A DNA stretch of 64,000 bases from Riptortus pedestris (Eukaryota; Arthropoda; Insecta; Hemiptera; Alydidae): positions 12,409,001-12,473,000 of the forward strand of contig CM032233.1 of assembly GCA_019009955.1 (NCBI GenBank). Reading direction: 5' to 3'. Of the stretch, positions 31,909 through 44,349 are shown in pieces. The position numbers and the translations under genes are program-made. The first letter of the stretch is position 1. Every line of letters starts with the position of its first letter. The notes under the pieces are model-generated. The model worked only from the letters and a program-made list of their open reading frames with translations, searched no databases and had not been told where the DNA came from.

Positions 31909-32642
31909 AGTTGGAAAACTATGTACCAATAATCAGGCAGAAAAAATTGCAATCTTAAATAGTTTACAGTACATAGACAACAAACAACAGTCAACACACA
32001 TCAACATTTACACTGACAGCCACAACTCTTTACAATCACTTCAAAATTATACAATTCATGACCCTTTGACAGAAAAAATGAGACGGCTACTTACAAGACT
32101 TAAACAAAATAATGTACGCATACACTTTTGCTGGATCAAAGGGCATACTGGAATTTTGGGAAACGATAACGCTGATTTATCAGCAAACTGAGTCTCAAAA
32201 GATACCTAAATTCCAGAATGTTACAACAAAAAACAATATCACCCTTAAAACACAATTACTTACTGACTCAATTAATAAGTGGCAACAGAAATGGTATATG
32301 ACTACGAAAGGACAACATCTAAAATTATTTATTCTAGACATTAAAGAGGATTTAGGACAAAAATTAATATCAACAGACTTGACACAATTATTAACAGGAC
32401 ACGGAACAATAAACCCTTAGATTAATCGTTTTGGCCTAACAAATCAAACAAACTTTTACTGCGACTTTACTACTGAACAGACATACAGACACTTGGTCCA
32501 TGACTGCAGACTACTAACGGACCAAAGAGAAGAAACCCAATTAAATTGCCGACAAGATAATTGGCCTGAGGAGGAAAAACCTTTATTTTATAAACACAAT
32601 AAACAATTAAAACAATTTGCTGAAGAAATGTATTATACCTGA
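31909..32642 (+). pseudogene. non-LTR retrotransposon RNase H and C-terminus
   Basis: An RNase H domain without its N-terminus: NNQAE (catalytic Glu), INIYTDSHNSLQSL (Asp), IKGHTGILGNDNAD (His and last Asp). The first catalytic Asp lies in the missing part. After a frameshift near 32190 the frame continues through LLTGHGTINP, an in-frame TAG at 32418, then FYCDFTTEQTYRHLVHDC (C-x9-H-x4-C) to a TGA at 32640. The order RNase H then Cys/His motif fits I- or R1-like non-LTR elements that carry RNase H. It is 5'-truncated at a TA tract, and its 3' non-coding end runs to the (TA)n at 32813. Confidence 0.75.
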
Positions 32643-32812
32643 ACTATTTAAATCTTAAATACAGATAAACAGATAAATTAATTTATTATTAATCATTGAA
32701 ACCTAAATATGTTTTTCTTTTCTTTTTTTTTTCTTCATTCTGTTGAAAATAATTTTGTTTTACAAATATTTTATTTCATTCATTGTTAAAAAAAAGGTTA
32801 TGTATCCAGCAA

Positions 32813-32861
<49 letters not shown>

Positions 32862-32862
32862 T
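32813..32862. repeat. (TA)n microsatellite
   Basis: About 45 bp of TA at the 3' end of the RNase H-bearing fragment. Confidence 0.95.
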
Positions 32863-32989
32863 AAGGGTGGGGTAGAAGAAAAATATTTTTCACAATTGAA
32901 TGACTGGGACACGGCATAGTGAAAGTATTAATAACGATGACGTGCTTTTGGACAAATTTGGATCCTCTCCCGAAAGTTACGCACACTTG

Positions 32990-33346
32990 TCTGGATCTAG
33001 CAGTAGTAACTCTTATTTGATTGTAACCAAACATGATATATAAGCGTTTCATATAAAACTAAAGGTCAAGTTCATTAATCGCTACACTACTCGAGGGCAC
33101 TAATCGAACAAGTGGGAGGGAGGTTTAGAGGGAGGAATTTTGAAAATTCGAAATATTTCTGTTATTATACATGGAATCGAAAAGGTGTTTAGAACCAATC
33201 TCGTTGCCAAATTACCTATAATGTTGTTCTATAGTTATCCCTTAAGGGAAATCAGCTAGTGAGGTCTTACTCATAACGCGATTTTCGAAAGTTTCTTCAA
33301 ATGTCCATCTATCCAACCCAAGAGATGATGAAAATGAGGTCCTTTC

Positions 33347-33401
<55 letters not shown>

Positions 33402-33866
33402 ATTGTTCGGCTCTCGTGAAATAGGTTTAGAAACTCCTGTAAGGTTTTACATTGTGAGATATATATGCAAATATGTTCTGTTGACCCCCACTCCCTTGTT
33501 CAGTTCTTGGACTAACTACAATTTCAGTTATTAAATTATAAATTATTCTGATCCATTATAAATTAGAGCACCAGACATAGTAAATTTTTTGCAATAATGT
33601 TAATATTTTATATTCAGATATATATCACAAATTGTTTTTTTTTTTCTGGTGAAGAATATGTGTGTGTTCAGCTCTGGGTGGTTGGAATACCTATTTGTTT
33701 ACAGTTTAAAAGCCGTTTCCGTTGGGAGCTTATTAAAATTAACTGAAAGATTTCTCATTTCCGTTTGTATTTACTCACGTTGGTGTTAAGTGCTACCAGT
33801 ATGCAAATTTCTCTAATGTAACACGTAGGAAATCTGCTTAGTTTACGCAGCCCCTGCGTGACGGAC
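32990..33866 (+). repeat. compound R-family copy
   Basis: R2-like sequence (32990-33236) is followed by an R1 block (CCCTTAAGGGAAATCAGC), (TA)n (33354-33397), the alternative interior from GTTCGGCTCTCGTGAAAT, and the long interior to the intact hairpin and GACGGAC. At least two copies are joined. Confidence 0.7.
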
Positions 33867-34699
33867 ATTTTCATACCTTCACTTGGGATGTATCCATAGA
33901 TCATTGACGAGCAGCCAACTATCCAACGATGCCAAGTATATTTTACTTTCGTTACTATCAAATATTGAAAGAGCAACTATATACCGATTGCAAGTAGTTA
34001 TATATCCAGTGATGGTAATTTGAAAAATAATTCAAGCCTGAAATAATCATTGTGAAGAAATGATTGTACTAGTTGTGGAAAGTTAGGGTAGAAAGGCAAC
34101 GTAAATTGGTAGGTTTTGTCCTGAGATAGTAGAGCGGAAGTGCTGAAGAGAAGAGCTGGGCATGAATATAAATAAGAGCCGGTCTACCTATGCCTTGTTC
34201 ATACTAAATGACTCCAACTGTTCACCTCAGTTAACTTCTATTCAAGTAACTTTTCCAATATGATATATTATCAAGTCCACTCTAGCGGGAGAAGCTCTTC
34301 GACGCCTTTCGAGATAGCCGTTTCCACTCCTGGCAGGAAAACAATAAAAATTCATTGCTTGCCATTATTAAGGAAAAATAAATCAGTGGAAGATATTTGG
34401 AGTGTTTTTCATCTATTCGCCTTCTGCCATTTCCCCTTCAACGAATATAAATTTGTCTTTTGCCGGTCTAACAGTCACAATTCCTAGTTGCCAAACTATG
34501 AATTTACGCGTTTAATACAATTATATACCTTAGTGCTTGAATGGGTGAAAAGGAAGTAGAAGGAGGGGAGAGGCGAAATCTAAATATCTCCATTATTATC
34601 CAGCGAATAAAAAAAATTCATTTTTCCCTCTGCCCTGTAGCCCTCCGCCTCTCTCCTATTTGACTAGTTTTGGCCGCTAACGTAATCCAATATGCTTTT
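33867..34699. other. mostly unassigned
   Basis: No gene recognised. A decayed R2-like stretch (AACAGTCACAATTCCTAGTT...ATTTACGCG) lies near 34460-34690. Confidence 0.4.
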
Positions 34700-35255
<556 letters not shown>

Positions 35256-35802
35256 CTGTGTGGGTGTTGTTTAGTGGAATACATTCCCCAGCTTGTGCAA
35301 GGGTGTATTTTCCAAATATATTTCAGAGTTTATGTTGTACGAGTAAGAAGTTATTGGGGTTATGGGTGTCGGTGAGGGGTGGGTTTTGAGATGGTGAGCT
35401 TAGCTGGCCTGCATTGATGTAGAGGAGTCGATTCCTGCACTCGCCTATTAAATATTCAGGGAGTAGCCCTGCCTAGACTGCTATTTACCCGGGCCAGCAT
35501 TACCCTCCCTTCTCGTGGTTTATAGTCGAATATCTCATAGAGAGCCTACCCTATACTCCTTCAGGCAACTCCCCAGCTCCCAACACATCCATCCCTCATG
35601 TAATTCCTTCAAGCCAGCTGGTAATAAACTTTAAATACACATAAACTTTTCCCCATCTGCTTCCTATTTCGGTATGATCATACTTGGCTTCCAGATAGTC
35701 CTGAGGTTTATTCCCTGCAACAACAATTTTATAATAAAATTTATGTGATCGGTTATAGTGCAGGTTTACGCCCTTTATCAATCACTCCGAAAAATAAAAA
35801 AA
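35256..35802. other. no recognisable gene
   Basis: Unassigned, more GC-balanced than its surroundings. Confidence 0.4.
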
Positions 35803-35881
35803 AGTTCGTTTCTGAGGGGCTGCGTAAACTAAGCAGATTTCCCTCGTATCAATAATTGCGGCCGCTAGAGGGTACAGACAA

Positions 35882-35942
<61 letters not shown>

Positions 35943-36065
35943 ATCTTGAACGGAACTCACTTACGTCATTTCCTAGATAGGAGCGATGGACATTTGCAGA
36001 AAAAATTCGAAAACCGCTTCATGAGTACGACCTCAATAGCTCATTTCTCTTAAGGGAAATCTGCT
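35803..36065 (-). repeat. short R-family copy, internally deleted
   Basis: AGTTCGTTTCTGAGGGGCTG, CTAAGCAGATTTCCC, directly the R2 hairpin region (GCGGCCGCTAGAGGG), (TA)n (35884-35942), R1, and AAGGGAAATCTGCT with AAAA after. Confidence 0.75.
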
Positions 36066-36354
36066 AAAATCTGTGGCAGAAGGTCAACAAAAGAATGAAA
36101 ACTTAAAATGATTTTTAAAAATAATTTTTATTTCTCTACTATTTTCGTCTCCAAATGACGCTTCATGAGGAGACATTCTTCTACACAAAGGCAACTAAAC
36201 TAACGCATACATCATTCTCTATGACCTTCCACTATATATATCGATTATCTCTCATGAAGTCTAAATAAGAAACTTTTAATTCATTAACTAGCACTTTAAA
36301 GTTTCTAAAAAAATAAAACATATATAATTCACATGTTTTATCTCAGGTTTCTTG

Positions 36355-36546
36355 TTTCTCACCTTTTTAAAAATAACAGAGAACCCGCACATCATAAAAA
36401 TAGAAAAACATCAATCAATAAAAAAAATCAGATGAAACATATGAATTAAGAGCTATTTAGGTCGTACTCATGGCGTGATGTTTGAAATTTTTCTTGAAAT
36501 ATCCATCGATTCTACCTACGAGATGAAGAAAATGAGGCCCGTTCAA

Positions 36547-36616
<70 letters not shown>

Positions 36617-37045
36617 CTGTTACCGCTCTAGCGGAGTCAATTATTGTTTCATGCAAAATGAAAGATCGTTAACGGCTGAAATTAGACCAGGGGACGGTGT
36701 TTAGGTGGGGGGGGGGGAAGGAATTTCGAAATATCTCTGTTACTATACGTCGGATCGAAAAATTGTATAAAAACATTGTATTGAAAATTAAATTTACTAT
36801 AAATATTGTTCTATGCATATTTTCCGTATAATGAGTATTAACCGAGATATTTGGATTTTATAGTTTTACACTTTCAGTAAACCCCCACTCCTACTAGTGT
36901 CATATTAATAATAAGCTGTTATATCATGAACCACTTAAATAAATTAGAATTTATATAATTCACATGTTTTATCTGAGTTTTTTTTTATCAACGTTTTTTC
37001 TATTTTTATGATGTGCATGTTCTCTGTTATTTTCAAAAAGGTGAT
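36355..37045. repeat. inverted-repeat element split by an R copy
   Basis: Left arm CACCTTTTTAAAAATAACAG...CACATCATAAAAATAGAAAA (36355-36444) is mirrored by TTTTCTATTTTTATGATGTG...TGTTATTTTCAAAAAGGTG (36945-37045). A forward R copy fills the centre. A third, direct copy of ATAATTCACATGTTTTATCT lies at ~36325. Confidence 0.6.
36445..36944 (+). repeat. R-family copy, ends lost
   Basis: R1 from GAGCTATTTAGGTCG, (TA)n (36549-36612), R2 with GTTACCGCTCTAGCGG, to CACTCCTACTAGTGTCATAT and AAGCTGTTATATCATGAACC. Confidence 0.75.
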
Positions 37046-37215
37046 CAGTAAAAAAACTCGTTTGGAACCAATGGAAATGTGGATTTGTCGCAGAATCACC
37101 AGAACAATTTAGACCCAAAACAAAAATGTAAAGAGGAAGTACTAAATGAGATAATTAAAAGTGCTATCAATGACCGGGAAAAAGGAGGCTCAAACTTCAT
37201 GTGCATATAATAAGA

Positions 37216-38188
37216 AGTCCGTCACGCAGGGGCTGCGTAAAGTAAGCAGATTTTCCGGGTGCTGGTATGACATACTTGTGATCTCATCTCACCACGTATT
37301 CTCTACGTTATATGCAAAAAAAACCCGATGAGTAGAAGAGGGGGGGTTACTGAAGACAGAAACAAGAAAGTACGAATAATTCGTTTAGTACTTGAGTTAG
37401 CAAACAATGTATAGAGTAGAAATAGTAGAAAATCAAAAGTTTAAATAGATCTGTACTATGACATTTTATAATCCGTCTCATAACAACCGAGGCATTTTGA
37501 ATTTTTGGGATTCCCCCCCTCCCCCTCATCCAAACCAACACTACTCCAGGTCAGATTTCAGCCAATAATAAACATGATATTTAATATTTATTGTAACGAC
37601 TAAATATCAAGTATGATGATAGATCATGTATACATTTTGGAGTAATTAACGAAAAATCTTAATCGGTGAAAAATCTGAAGTAGTTCATGATACAATAGCT
37701 TCTTGTTAATAATAGGTGAGTAGAAGTGGGGGTTTACTCATGGTTGAGAACTAAAATATGGAATCTCGGATGGAATATCTTGGTTAATACTCAATATAGA
37801 AAAAACATGCATATAACAATATTTATACAATATTACATTTGCAATTTGATTGATTCTATACCATTTTTTTTATCCAAAGCACAACAACGGAGATATTTCT
37901 ATTTTTTAAATTCTCCCCCCCCCCAACCCTCCCCCCAACTTCCACTTGTTCGATTTTAGCTGTTAATCTTCCTTTTTACATAAAACGTTTTAATACCGAG
38001 TTTGTTAACGACCAGGCAAAAATTAGAGCGTTAACAGAAAAATATATTGATAGATAGGTGTTAATATATATATATATATATAATTATGAATGGACCTCAT
38101 TTTGGCATCTACTAGCTAGGGCCAATGCCCATTTGAGGAAAATCGCGTCCTGAGAACAACCTCAAAAGGTCGTTAAGGGAAATCTGCT
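37216..38188 (-). repeat. R-family copy
   Basis: AGTCCGTCACGCAGGGGCTG to AAGGGAAATCTGCT with AAAA after. The interior has a variant (GACATACTTGTGATCTCATC) shared with 29220-29270. A duplicated core appears near 37,700. Confidence 0.7.
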
Positions 38189-38602
38189 AAAATCCAACGT
38201 GGAAGTTCTTAAATGAGGGAATTCAAATTCTTACTAAAGCCTGGGAAAAAATAGGGTAAAACTTCACGAGCCTATCATAAAAAAACAGAAATACATTTTA
38301 AGTAAGTTCCTTTCGGCACAACGGAGAAGGAAGCCTAGCCAACCTATTTTTATCGCATGAAAGATATTATGGATTTCTGTGAGTATACTAATATGAAAAG
38401 AGCTGCTTCTAGAGATCACAATGGCTGCAACTAGATGGCCTAGCATTTAGACAATGGTGATGAAGTTGATACATTATGTTTGAACATACTTCACTTTGGC
38501 CATTAAACAAACAGGAATTGAAAACTTTTGAATAATGTCCTGAAAGTTGTGGCCGAGAGTACAAACAATGGCTGTTTTGAGTTTAGGGATAATGTGTGTT
38601 AT

Positions 38603-38606
38603 ATAA

Positions 38607-38637
<31 letters not shown>

Positions 38638-38659
38638 AATATATATATATATATGTATA

Positions 38660-38717
<58 letters not shown>
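38603..38717. repeat. (TA)n microsatellite with ATGT/AAT variants
   Basis: The longest TA-type tract here, ~115 bp including TATG interruptions, in otherwise unassigned sequence (38200-38900). Confidence 0.95.
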
Positions 38718-38719
<2 letters not shown>

Positions 38720-38911
38720 TAGCCGTACATAAGGAGGGTGGTGCTGGGGAAAAATTCATATTGAGATAAGAGAGCTGAGGGAGGAGTAATATTGGCAGAC
38801 AAATGTTGTAGGAGAAAGGGAAGTCTTGTAGAGATACATATGGAGCCAGAACAAAGACCAGCTCGCGCCCTCCTTCACTATACCTTTCCTACTCTAAAGA
38901 CCAACACTTTT

Positions 38912-39035
38912 AGCTCATTCCCTTAATGGAAATCAGCTATTGTTGTAACACTCATGGCGTGATTTTAGACAAATTTCTTCAAACATCCATCGACCCTATC
39001 AAATAGGTACCGTAATAAGTTCTGTTCAAAATGGT
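38912..39035 (+). repeat. decayed R1 block
   Basis: TAGCTCATTCCCTTAATGG, CTCATGGCGTGATTTTAGAC, CATCGACCCTATC. No TA tract or R2 follows. Confidence 0.6.
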
Positions 39036-39115
39036 TAAATATTGTTACGTTCATTACGAAAATAATAAATATTGATTTTTATAGTTGTTTTACTTGTAAA
39101 ACAAAAAAGTTCTAA

Positions 39116-39348
39116 GGGGCTCAGGTTAGCCATGTAACATAAAGCGTTGACCTTTATCTCACATGGTAATCTTTGAGTGGCGTGTTCGATTCTTGCCCGG
39201 GCAAAGGAAATTATTTAGTGACGAAATTCATTAAATAACTTCCAAAAATCCCACCCTGGCTAGAAAAGGGTGGTAACCTGTAGATAACCCGCCCCAATTA
39301 GCCTTAATTGCAAAAAGTGGACGTTAATAAATAATAATAATAATAAAA
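39116..39348 (+). repeat. tRNA-derived SINE, uninterrupted
   Basis: GGGGCTCAGGTTAGCCATG head, B-box-like TGTTCGATTCT (39183-39193), GGAAATTATTTAGTGACG, CCACCCTGGCTAGAAAAGGG, GTAACCTGTAGATAACCCG, and an (AAT)n tail at 39326-39346. It serves as the empty-site reference for the R insertion in the 5.9-kb SINE. A reverse R copy starts directly in its tail. Confidence 0.8.
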
Positions 39349-40839
39349 AGTCCTACACGCAGACGCTGCGTACACTAAGCAGATTCCCCAAGTGGAGTTA
39401 TACAATTGATAAATCTACTTACTGGTAACACTTAACAACACCGTCAATATCAAGTAAATAAATGCAAACGGCGATGAGAAATATTTCAATCAATTTTAAT
39501 AACCTCCCAACGGAAAGCGTCTGATTGTAAACAACAGGCCTGCCAAACTCTCTTAGCTGAACAGATAGATAGAAATATTCTTCACCGGGAAGAAAAACAA
39601 TTACTGAAATATATCTGAATATAACTTATTAATTTTATTGAAAACTATTTACTATATCTAGTACTGTAATTTATGATGAATCAGAATAATTGTTATCTTA
39701 ATCACTTAAATTTTAATAATCCAAGTTGGAGGGAGGGGAGTCAACACAATATGCACGGGCATGTACCCCGTATAATAAAGGTCTCTTGAACACAAAATAT
39801 TTAAGCTTCAAGAGAACATAGTTGCATGTATTTCGTATAATAAAGGTTTCTTGAAAATAATATATGGTATTTTTGCTTCAAATAGAGTGGTTTATTATGT
39901 AACAGTGTATTGTTTATATGATACGAGTTGAAGTGGGGGTTTGCTGAAGGCTGAAAACTGAAAAATGCAAACATCTCATTTAATATTAATATAGAGAATA
40001 ATTTAAGCGAATATATCATGAAATTTTGTTTTCAACAGTTATTAACTCTGTGGGATACGTACAAATACATTGTGTGATGTCATCAATTATGATTTTATTG
40101 TCCGCTCACTTCAACTCATTGCTGTTCAGCAGATTTCCCTGAAGGAAAACGATCTATTGATGTTGGACTAATAACGCGATTTTCAAAGAATTTCTTGATG
40201 AACATCAGCCCTACCCAGGAGATGTCCGAAAACGAGGCCGTTCAATATATATATTTATATATTTGTCTTTTGTGTCAATAACATGTGAACAGATCTATAA
40301 ATCATTACAATTACTTTTACAGCTCTTTTCGCACTATTTTTCTATTTGAATTTTTAACAGAGAATTTCGTCTTCAGTAAACGCCCACTTTTTCCCAACAG
40401 ATTTCCCACGTGCGTCACGTTTCTGCATTTATCTCAAAAATTATAAGTTCACTGAGAACAATATTTGGTATTTAAACTTCAAAAACAGTGCTTCATAAGA
40501 AAATAGAATATTGTTAATATGAGATGTGTAGGAGTAGGGGTTTACTGAAGACCAAAAACTAAAAATGCAAATATCTCAATTAATAATCAAGATAGTGAAA
40601 AACTGTACATAACATTTTAACTGATTAAATTTGCAATAAGAAGGGTTTTATACACTCTTTCGATCCAAGGCATAATAACGGAGATATTAAGAGTTTTTGA
40701 AATACTCCCCCTTTAAACCCCTCCGCCCCCTGGTCCGATTTCAACCGATAACGAACATGATCTTTCTTTTTACATGCAATGACTAAATATCGAGTTTAGT
40801 AATGATTAAACAATAATTGCGACCGCTAGAGCGGTAACA

Positions 40840-40886
<47 letters not shown>

Positions 40887-41007
40887 TTTTGAACGGACCT
40901 CATTTTCGTTTTCTCCTAGGTAGGATCGATGTACATTTGAAGAAAAATTTCAAAACTCGCGTCATGAGTACGACCTCAATAGCTCTATTCTGACTAGATG
41001 ATTTGCT
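39349..41007 (-). repeat. R-family copy, compound
   Basis: AGTCCTACACGCAGACGCTG to TAGATGATTTGCT. A truncated forward copy (about 40130-40265, CAGCAGATTTCCCTGAAGG) lies inside. (TA)n at 40843-40883. Confidence 0.7.
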
Positions 41008-41728
41008 AAAATGTAATAGAACGAATCTAGTCAGACTGTTTCTCTACAACAGTTGCTAGCAGATTTCCCTAGAGGGAATCTCATGGCGCGATTTTCGAAA
41101 TTTTTCTTCTACCTAGGAGTTGATGAAAATGAGGTCCGTTCAAAACTGTAACTGAGATTCTATGTTTAATCAATTATATATGACCCATTTTGATCTATTA
41201 CATGTTCTTGAAGGTAAATTTAGCAGGTTTTCTTAAATATATGTATATTTTTGTCTGTTTCCGCTCTAGCGCTCGCAATTATTGTTTAATCGTTACCAAA
41301 CTCGATATTTAGTCGTTTTATGTAATGAGAAAGATCAAGTTCGTTAACGGCTGAAATCGGACAAGTGGAGGAGGTGGGTTTAAAGGGGAGTAATTTTAAA
41401 AATTCGAAATATCTCTGTTACTATACGTCGGATCGAAAAATTGTATAGAAACAATCTTCTTGCCAATTAAATTTACTATAAATATATCTCGATACATATA
41501 TTCTTATAATGAATATTAACCGAGATATTTGGATTTTATTGTTTTACACTTTCAGTAAAGCCCCACTCCTACTAATGTCATAATAATAAGCTGATATATC
41601 ATGAACCCCTTCATTAAAAGGTTAAATACCAAATATTGTTTTCAACGAAACTTTATTATACGAGATACAAACAAGTACGATGTGTTGACCCACTCCTACT
41701 AGTGTCATATTAATAATAAGCTGATATA

Positions 41729-42508
41729 CGGGGTGTGGGTATTAAATAACGAGACTGACGCTGCTACAGAAAAAGTGCGCGAAGTGTTTGTACTGAAACT
41801 TTGAATGCCATTGAAAATGACCCAAACTTACTGGAAAGGATAATAACATGTGACGAATCATGGTTTTTTATGTATGATCCTGAAACAAAGCGCCAATCCA
41901 TGCACTGGAAGAGCCCATCTTCACCGAGAGCCAAAAAAGCTCGAATGAGCAAATGAAAATTCAAAGCAATGTTGATTGTTTTTTTTCGATATTCATGGGA
42001 TTGTGAACCTTCACTGGGTTCCTGAAGGTCAAACGATTAATCAACATTACTACCTTCACGTTCTTGCTAAACTCCGTGAAAGAATAAGGAAAAAACGACC
42101 TGAATTTTTGAAGGACAAGTCATGGGTTCTCCACCAAGACAATGCGCCGGCTCATTCCGCATTGTCTGTTAAGAGGTTTCTAGCCAAATTCAGCATCCCA
42201 GTGTTAGACCATCCGCCTTATTCGCCGGATCTTGCGCCGTGCGACTTCTATCTGTTTCCTAAGGTGAAATCTGCATTAAAAGGAACAAGATTTGAGTCTG
42301 TTGAAGCTGTGAAAGAGAAAGCGGCTCGCGTCCTGAAGGAGCTGACAGAAAAAGACTTCCAGCACTGTTTCGAACAATGGAAGGTTCGCATGGAGCGTTG
42401 TAGGGATAAAGGAGGGGTGTATATTGAAGGTGATAATAATTAAAAATGTATGAAATAAAAATAAAATGTTTTACAGCGTCAGTCTCGTTATTTAATAGCC
42501 ACACCCCC
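41729..42508 (+). mobile_element. mariner transposon, 5' deleted
   Basis: Terminal repeats of ~34 bp share GGGTGTGG and TATTAAATAACGAGACTGAC between left and (inverted) right ends. TA flanks at 41727-41728 and 42509-42510. At 780 bp it is well short of the ~1.3 kb of an intact mariner. The unoccupied version of the same target (AAGCTGATATATCATGAACC) is present at ~41588. Confidence 0.93.
41782..42443 (+). pseudogene. mariner transposase, C-terminal two-thirds
   Basis: Contains TCDESWFFMYDPETKRQ (first catalytic Asp), HQDNAPAHSALSVKRF (second) and YSPDLAPCDFYLFPKVKSAL (third), ending YIEGDNN. The second and third Asp are 34 residues apart, the DD34D pattern of mariner. A nonsense codon lies at 41954-41956 (after RMSK) and a 1-base shift in the T run near 41980. 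The DNA-binding N-terminus is deleted. Not functional. Confidence 0.93.
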
Positions 42509-43097
42509 TATCATGAACCACTTCATTAAAAGGTTAAATACCAAATATTATTTTCAACAAAGCTTTATTATACGAGATACATACAAGCCGTTCAGTTGAC
42601 CCACCTTCTTTTGTTCTAGGATTACTAAAATCTGAGTGATTGAGATAGAAATTCTTCTGATTCATTTCAAATTCCTTAACGAGCTATAGTAAATAGACTT
42701 CATTAAAATTAATATATTGTATTGTGTTTAATGAAAAATTGTATAGAACCAAATGTATTGCAAATGTAAGTGCTATAAATGTTTTTATATACGTTTTTTC
42801 ACTATCTTGATTATTAACCGAAATATTTGCATTTTATTGTTTTCGGCCTTGAGTAAACCCTCCATCCTACTCATGTCATATTAACAATATGTTGTTACAT
42901 TATGAAGCACATTATTTGAAGCTTAAATACCAAGGAACCATATTGTTCTCATTTAACGTTTACTTTTTGAGATAAATACAAATACGTAGCAAACGTGGGA
43001 AATCTGCGTAGTTTACGCAGCCCCTGCGTAACGGACTTTTTATTTAGAAATAGAGAGTATATGTTGAGGTGAGATCAGTAGTGTGTCCCACCAGCAC

Positions 43098-43139
43098 TTG
43101 GGAAATCTGCATAGTTAAGGCAATCCCTGCATGACGGAG
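43098..43139 (+). repeat. solo R-family 3' end
   Basis: TTGGGAAATCTGCATAGTTA, a decayed hairpin and ATGACGGAG, about 60 bp after a complete R end, the same arrangement as at 26.66 kb. Confidence 0.65.
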
Positions 43140-43536
43140 GTCTATGCTGGTGGGATATGAACCTCTGGCAAAAGTGTATATTAGGATGTCTCCCAATCCC
43201 ATAGTAATATCTTGACTAGGGAGATTTTTGCAGTGAAAAGATAATGTTAGGCATATAGAGGTTTAGACAGAAGGGCTGGCTGGGGCTGGGGAATCTCTCT
43301 GTCTTAGCCCTGGATTCCTTCTCTTTCATTACTCACCTACAACAATCTCCTTACTAAGTCGACTAATTACATTTTTCCCCAAGCCGCAAGACAAGTTTGC
43401 ATTCCTCTCATACCTTCCTTATCTATCCAACCTAGCTCTCTTAAATATTTGAGAGCAATTTCTCATATCTTCTGTCTCTCTCAGACTCTCCCCTCTCACT
43501 CTACCTCTCTCTCTCACTCTCTACCTCTTTCTGCTA
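43140..43536. other. no recognisable gene
   Basis: Unassigned. Pyrimidine-rich with short CT stretches near 43450-43530. Confidence 0.4.
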
Positions 43537-43573
43537 CACAGGGTGTCCTAAGTTCCCGTATCACCCCCTTTAA

Positions 43574-44298
43574 CCCTCCGGCGCACAGTGGTCCAAAAGC
43601 CACAATACGCGGCCAAAACCTATTAACTTTGAAACTAATTTAAAAAATGCTTTGTAATATATATAATATATGTTGACGTTGTTGAAAATGTTGTTTTGTA
43701 ATAGAATTAAACAAAGAAATAAACATGAATACATTTCAAAACCTCTACTCGTTAAGGATAATGTAAACATTTTCAAATATCTCTAAAATTATAACGAAAT
43801 TGATTAATTATAATCAATTCAAGTAAAATTTACACAACAATTTATTTCGAATGTAAAAATAAAAACATTCTTCCTTCAATATGAACGATTTATTTACATT
43901 TTCTTATTCAATTATTTTATTTATTGAAATTCATAATTCATTAAATAAATAAATCAATAAATTATTTTATTTAAATTTGAATAAACATAATAAAAGAGAT
44001 ATATATATAATACATATTCAAATCAATTTACATAGTAGCATATCCTGCCCAAAGAGTTATAAAATATATGCAACAAAAAATGAACGAATAAAAATCTTTT
44101 ACGAAATAAAAATATTGAAAAAGAATATGCATCTATTGACTATCAAAATGAAAAGATCAGGATGACATCAACGACATAAAAACGATGAAATATTATATCA
44201 AAGTTTTGAAAAATTATATATCAATAATTATATTTTCTTCATTCTCAAGAAAAAATCATATTTCGCTGACCATCAATCAAAACCAACCGACAAAAAGA

Positions 44299-44349
<51 letters not shown>

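Larger units (their letters stand above)
41060..43036 (+). mobile_element. R-family copy with tandem piece and mariner
   Basis: AGCAGATTTCCCTAGAGGG to GCAGCCCCTGCGTAACGGACT. Part of the interior (ACTCCTACTA...GATACA) occurs twice in tandem. The second unit is interrupted by mariner at 41729-42508. Confidence 0.7.
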
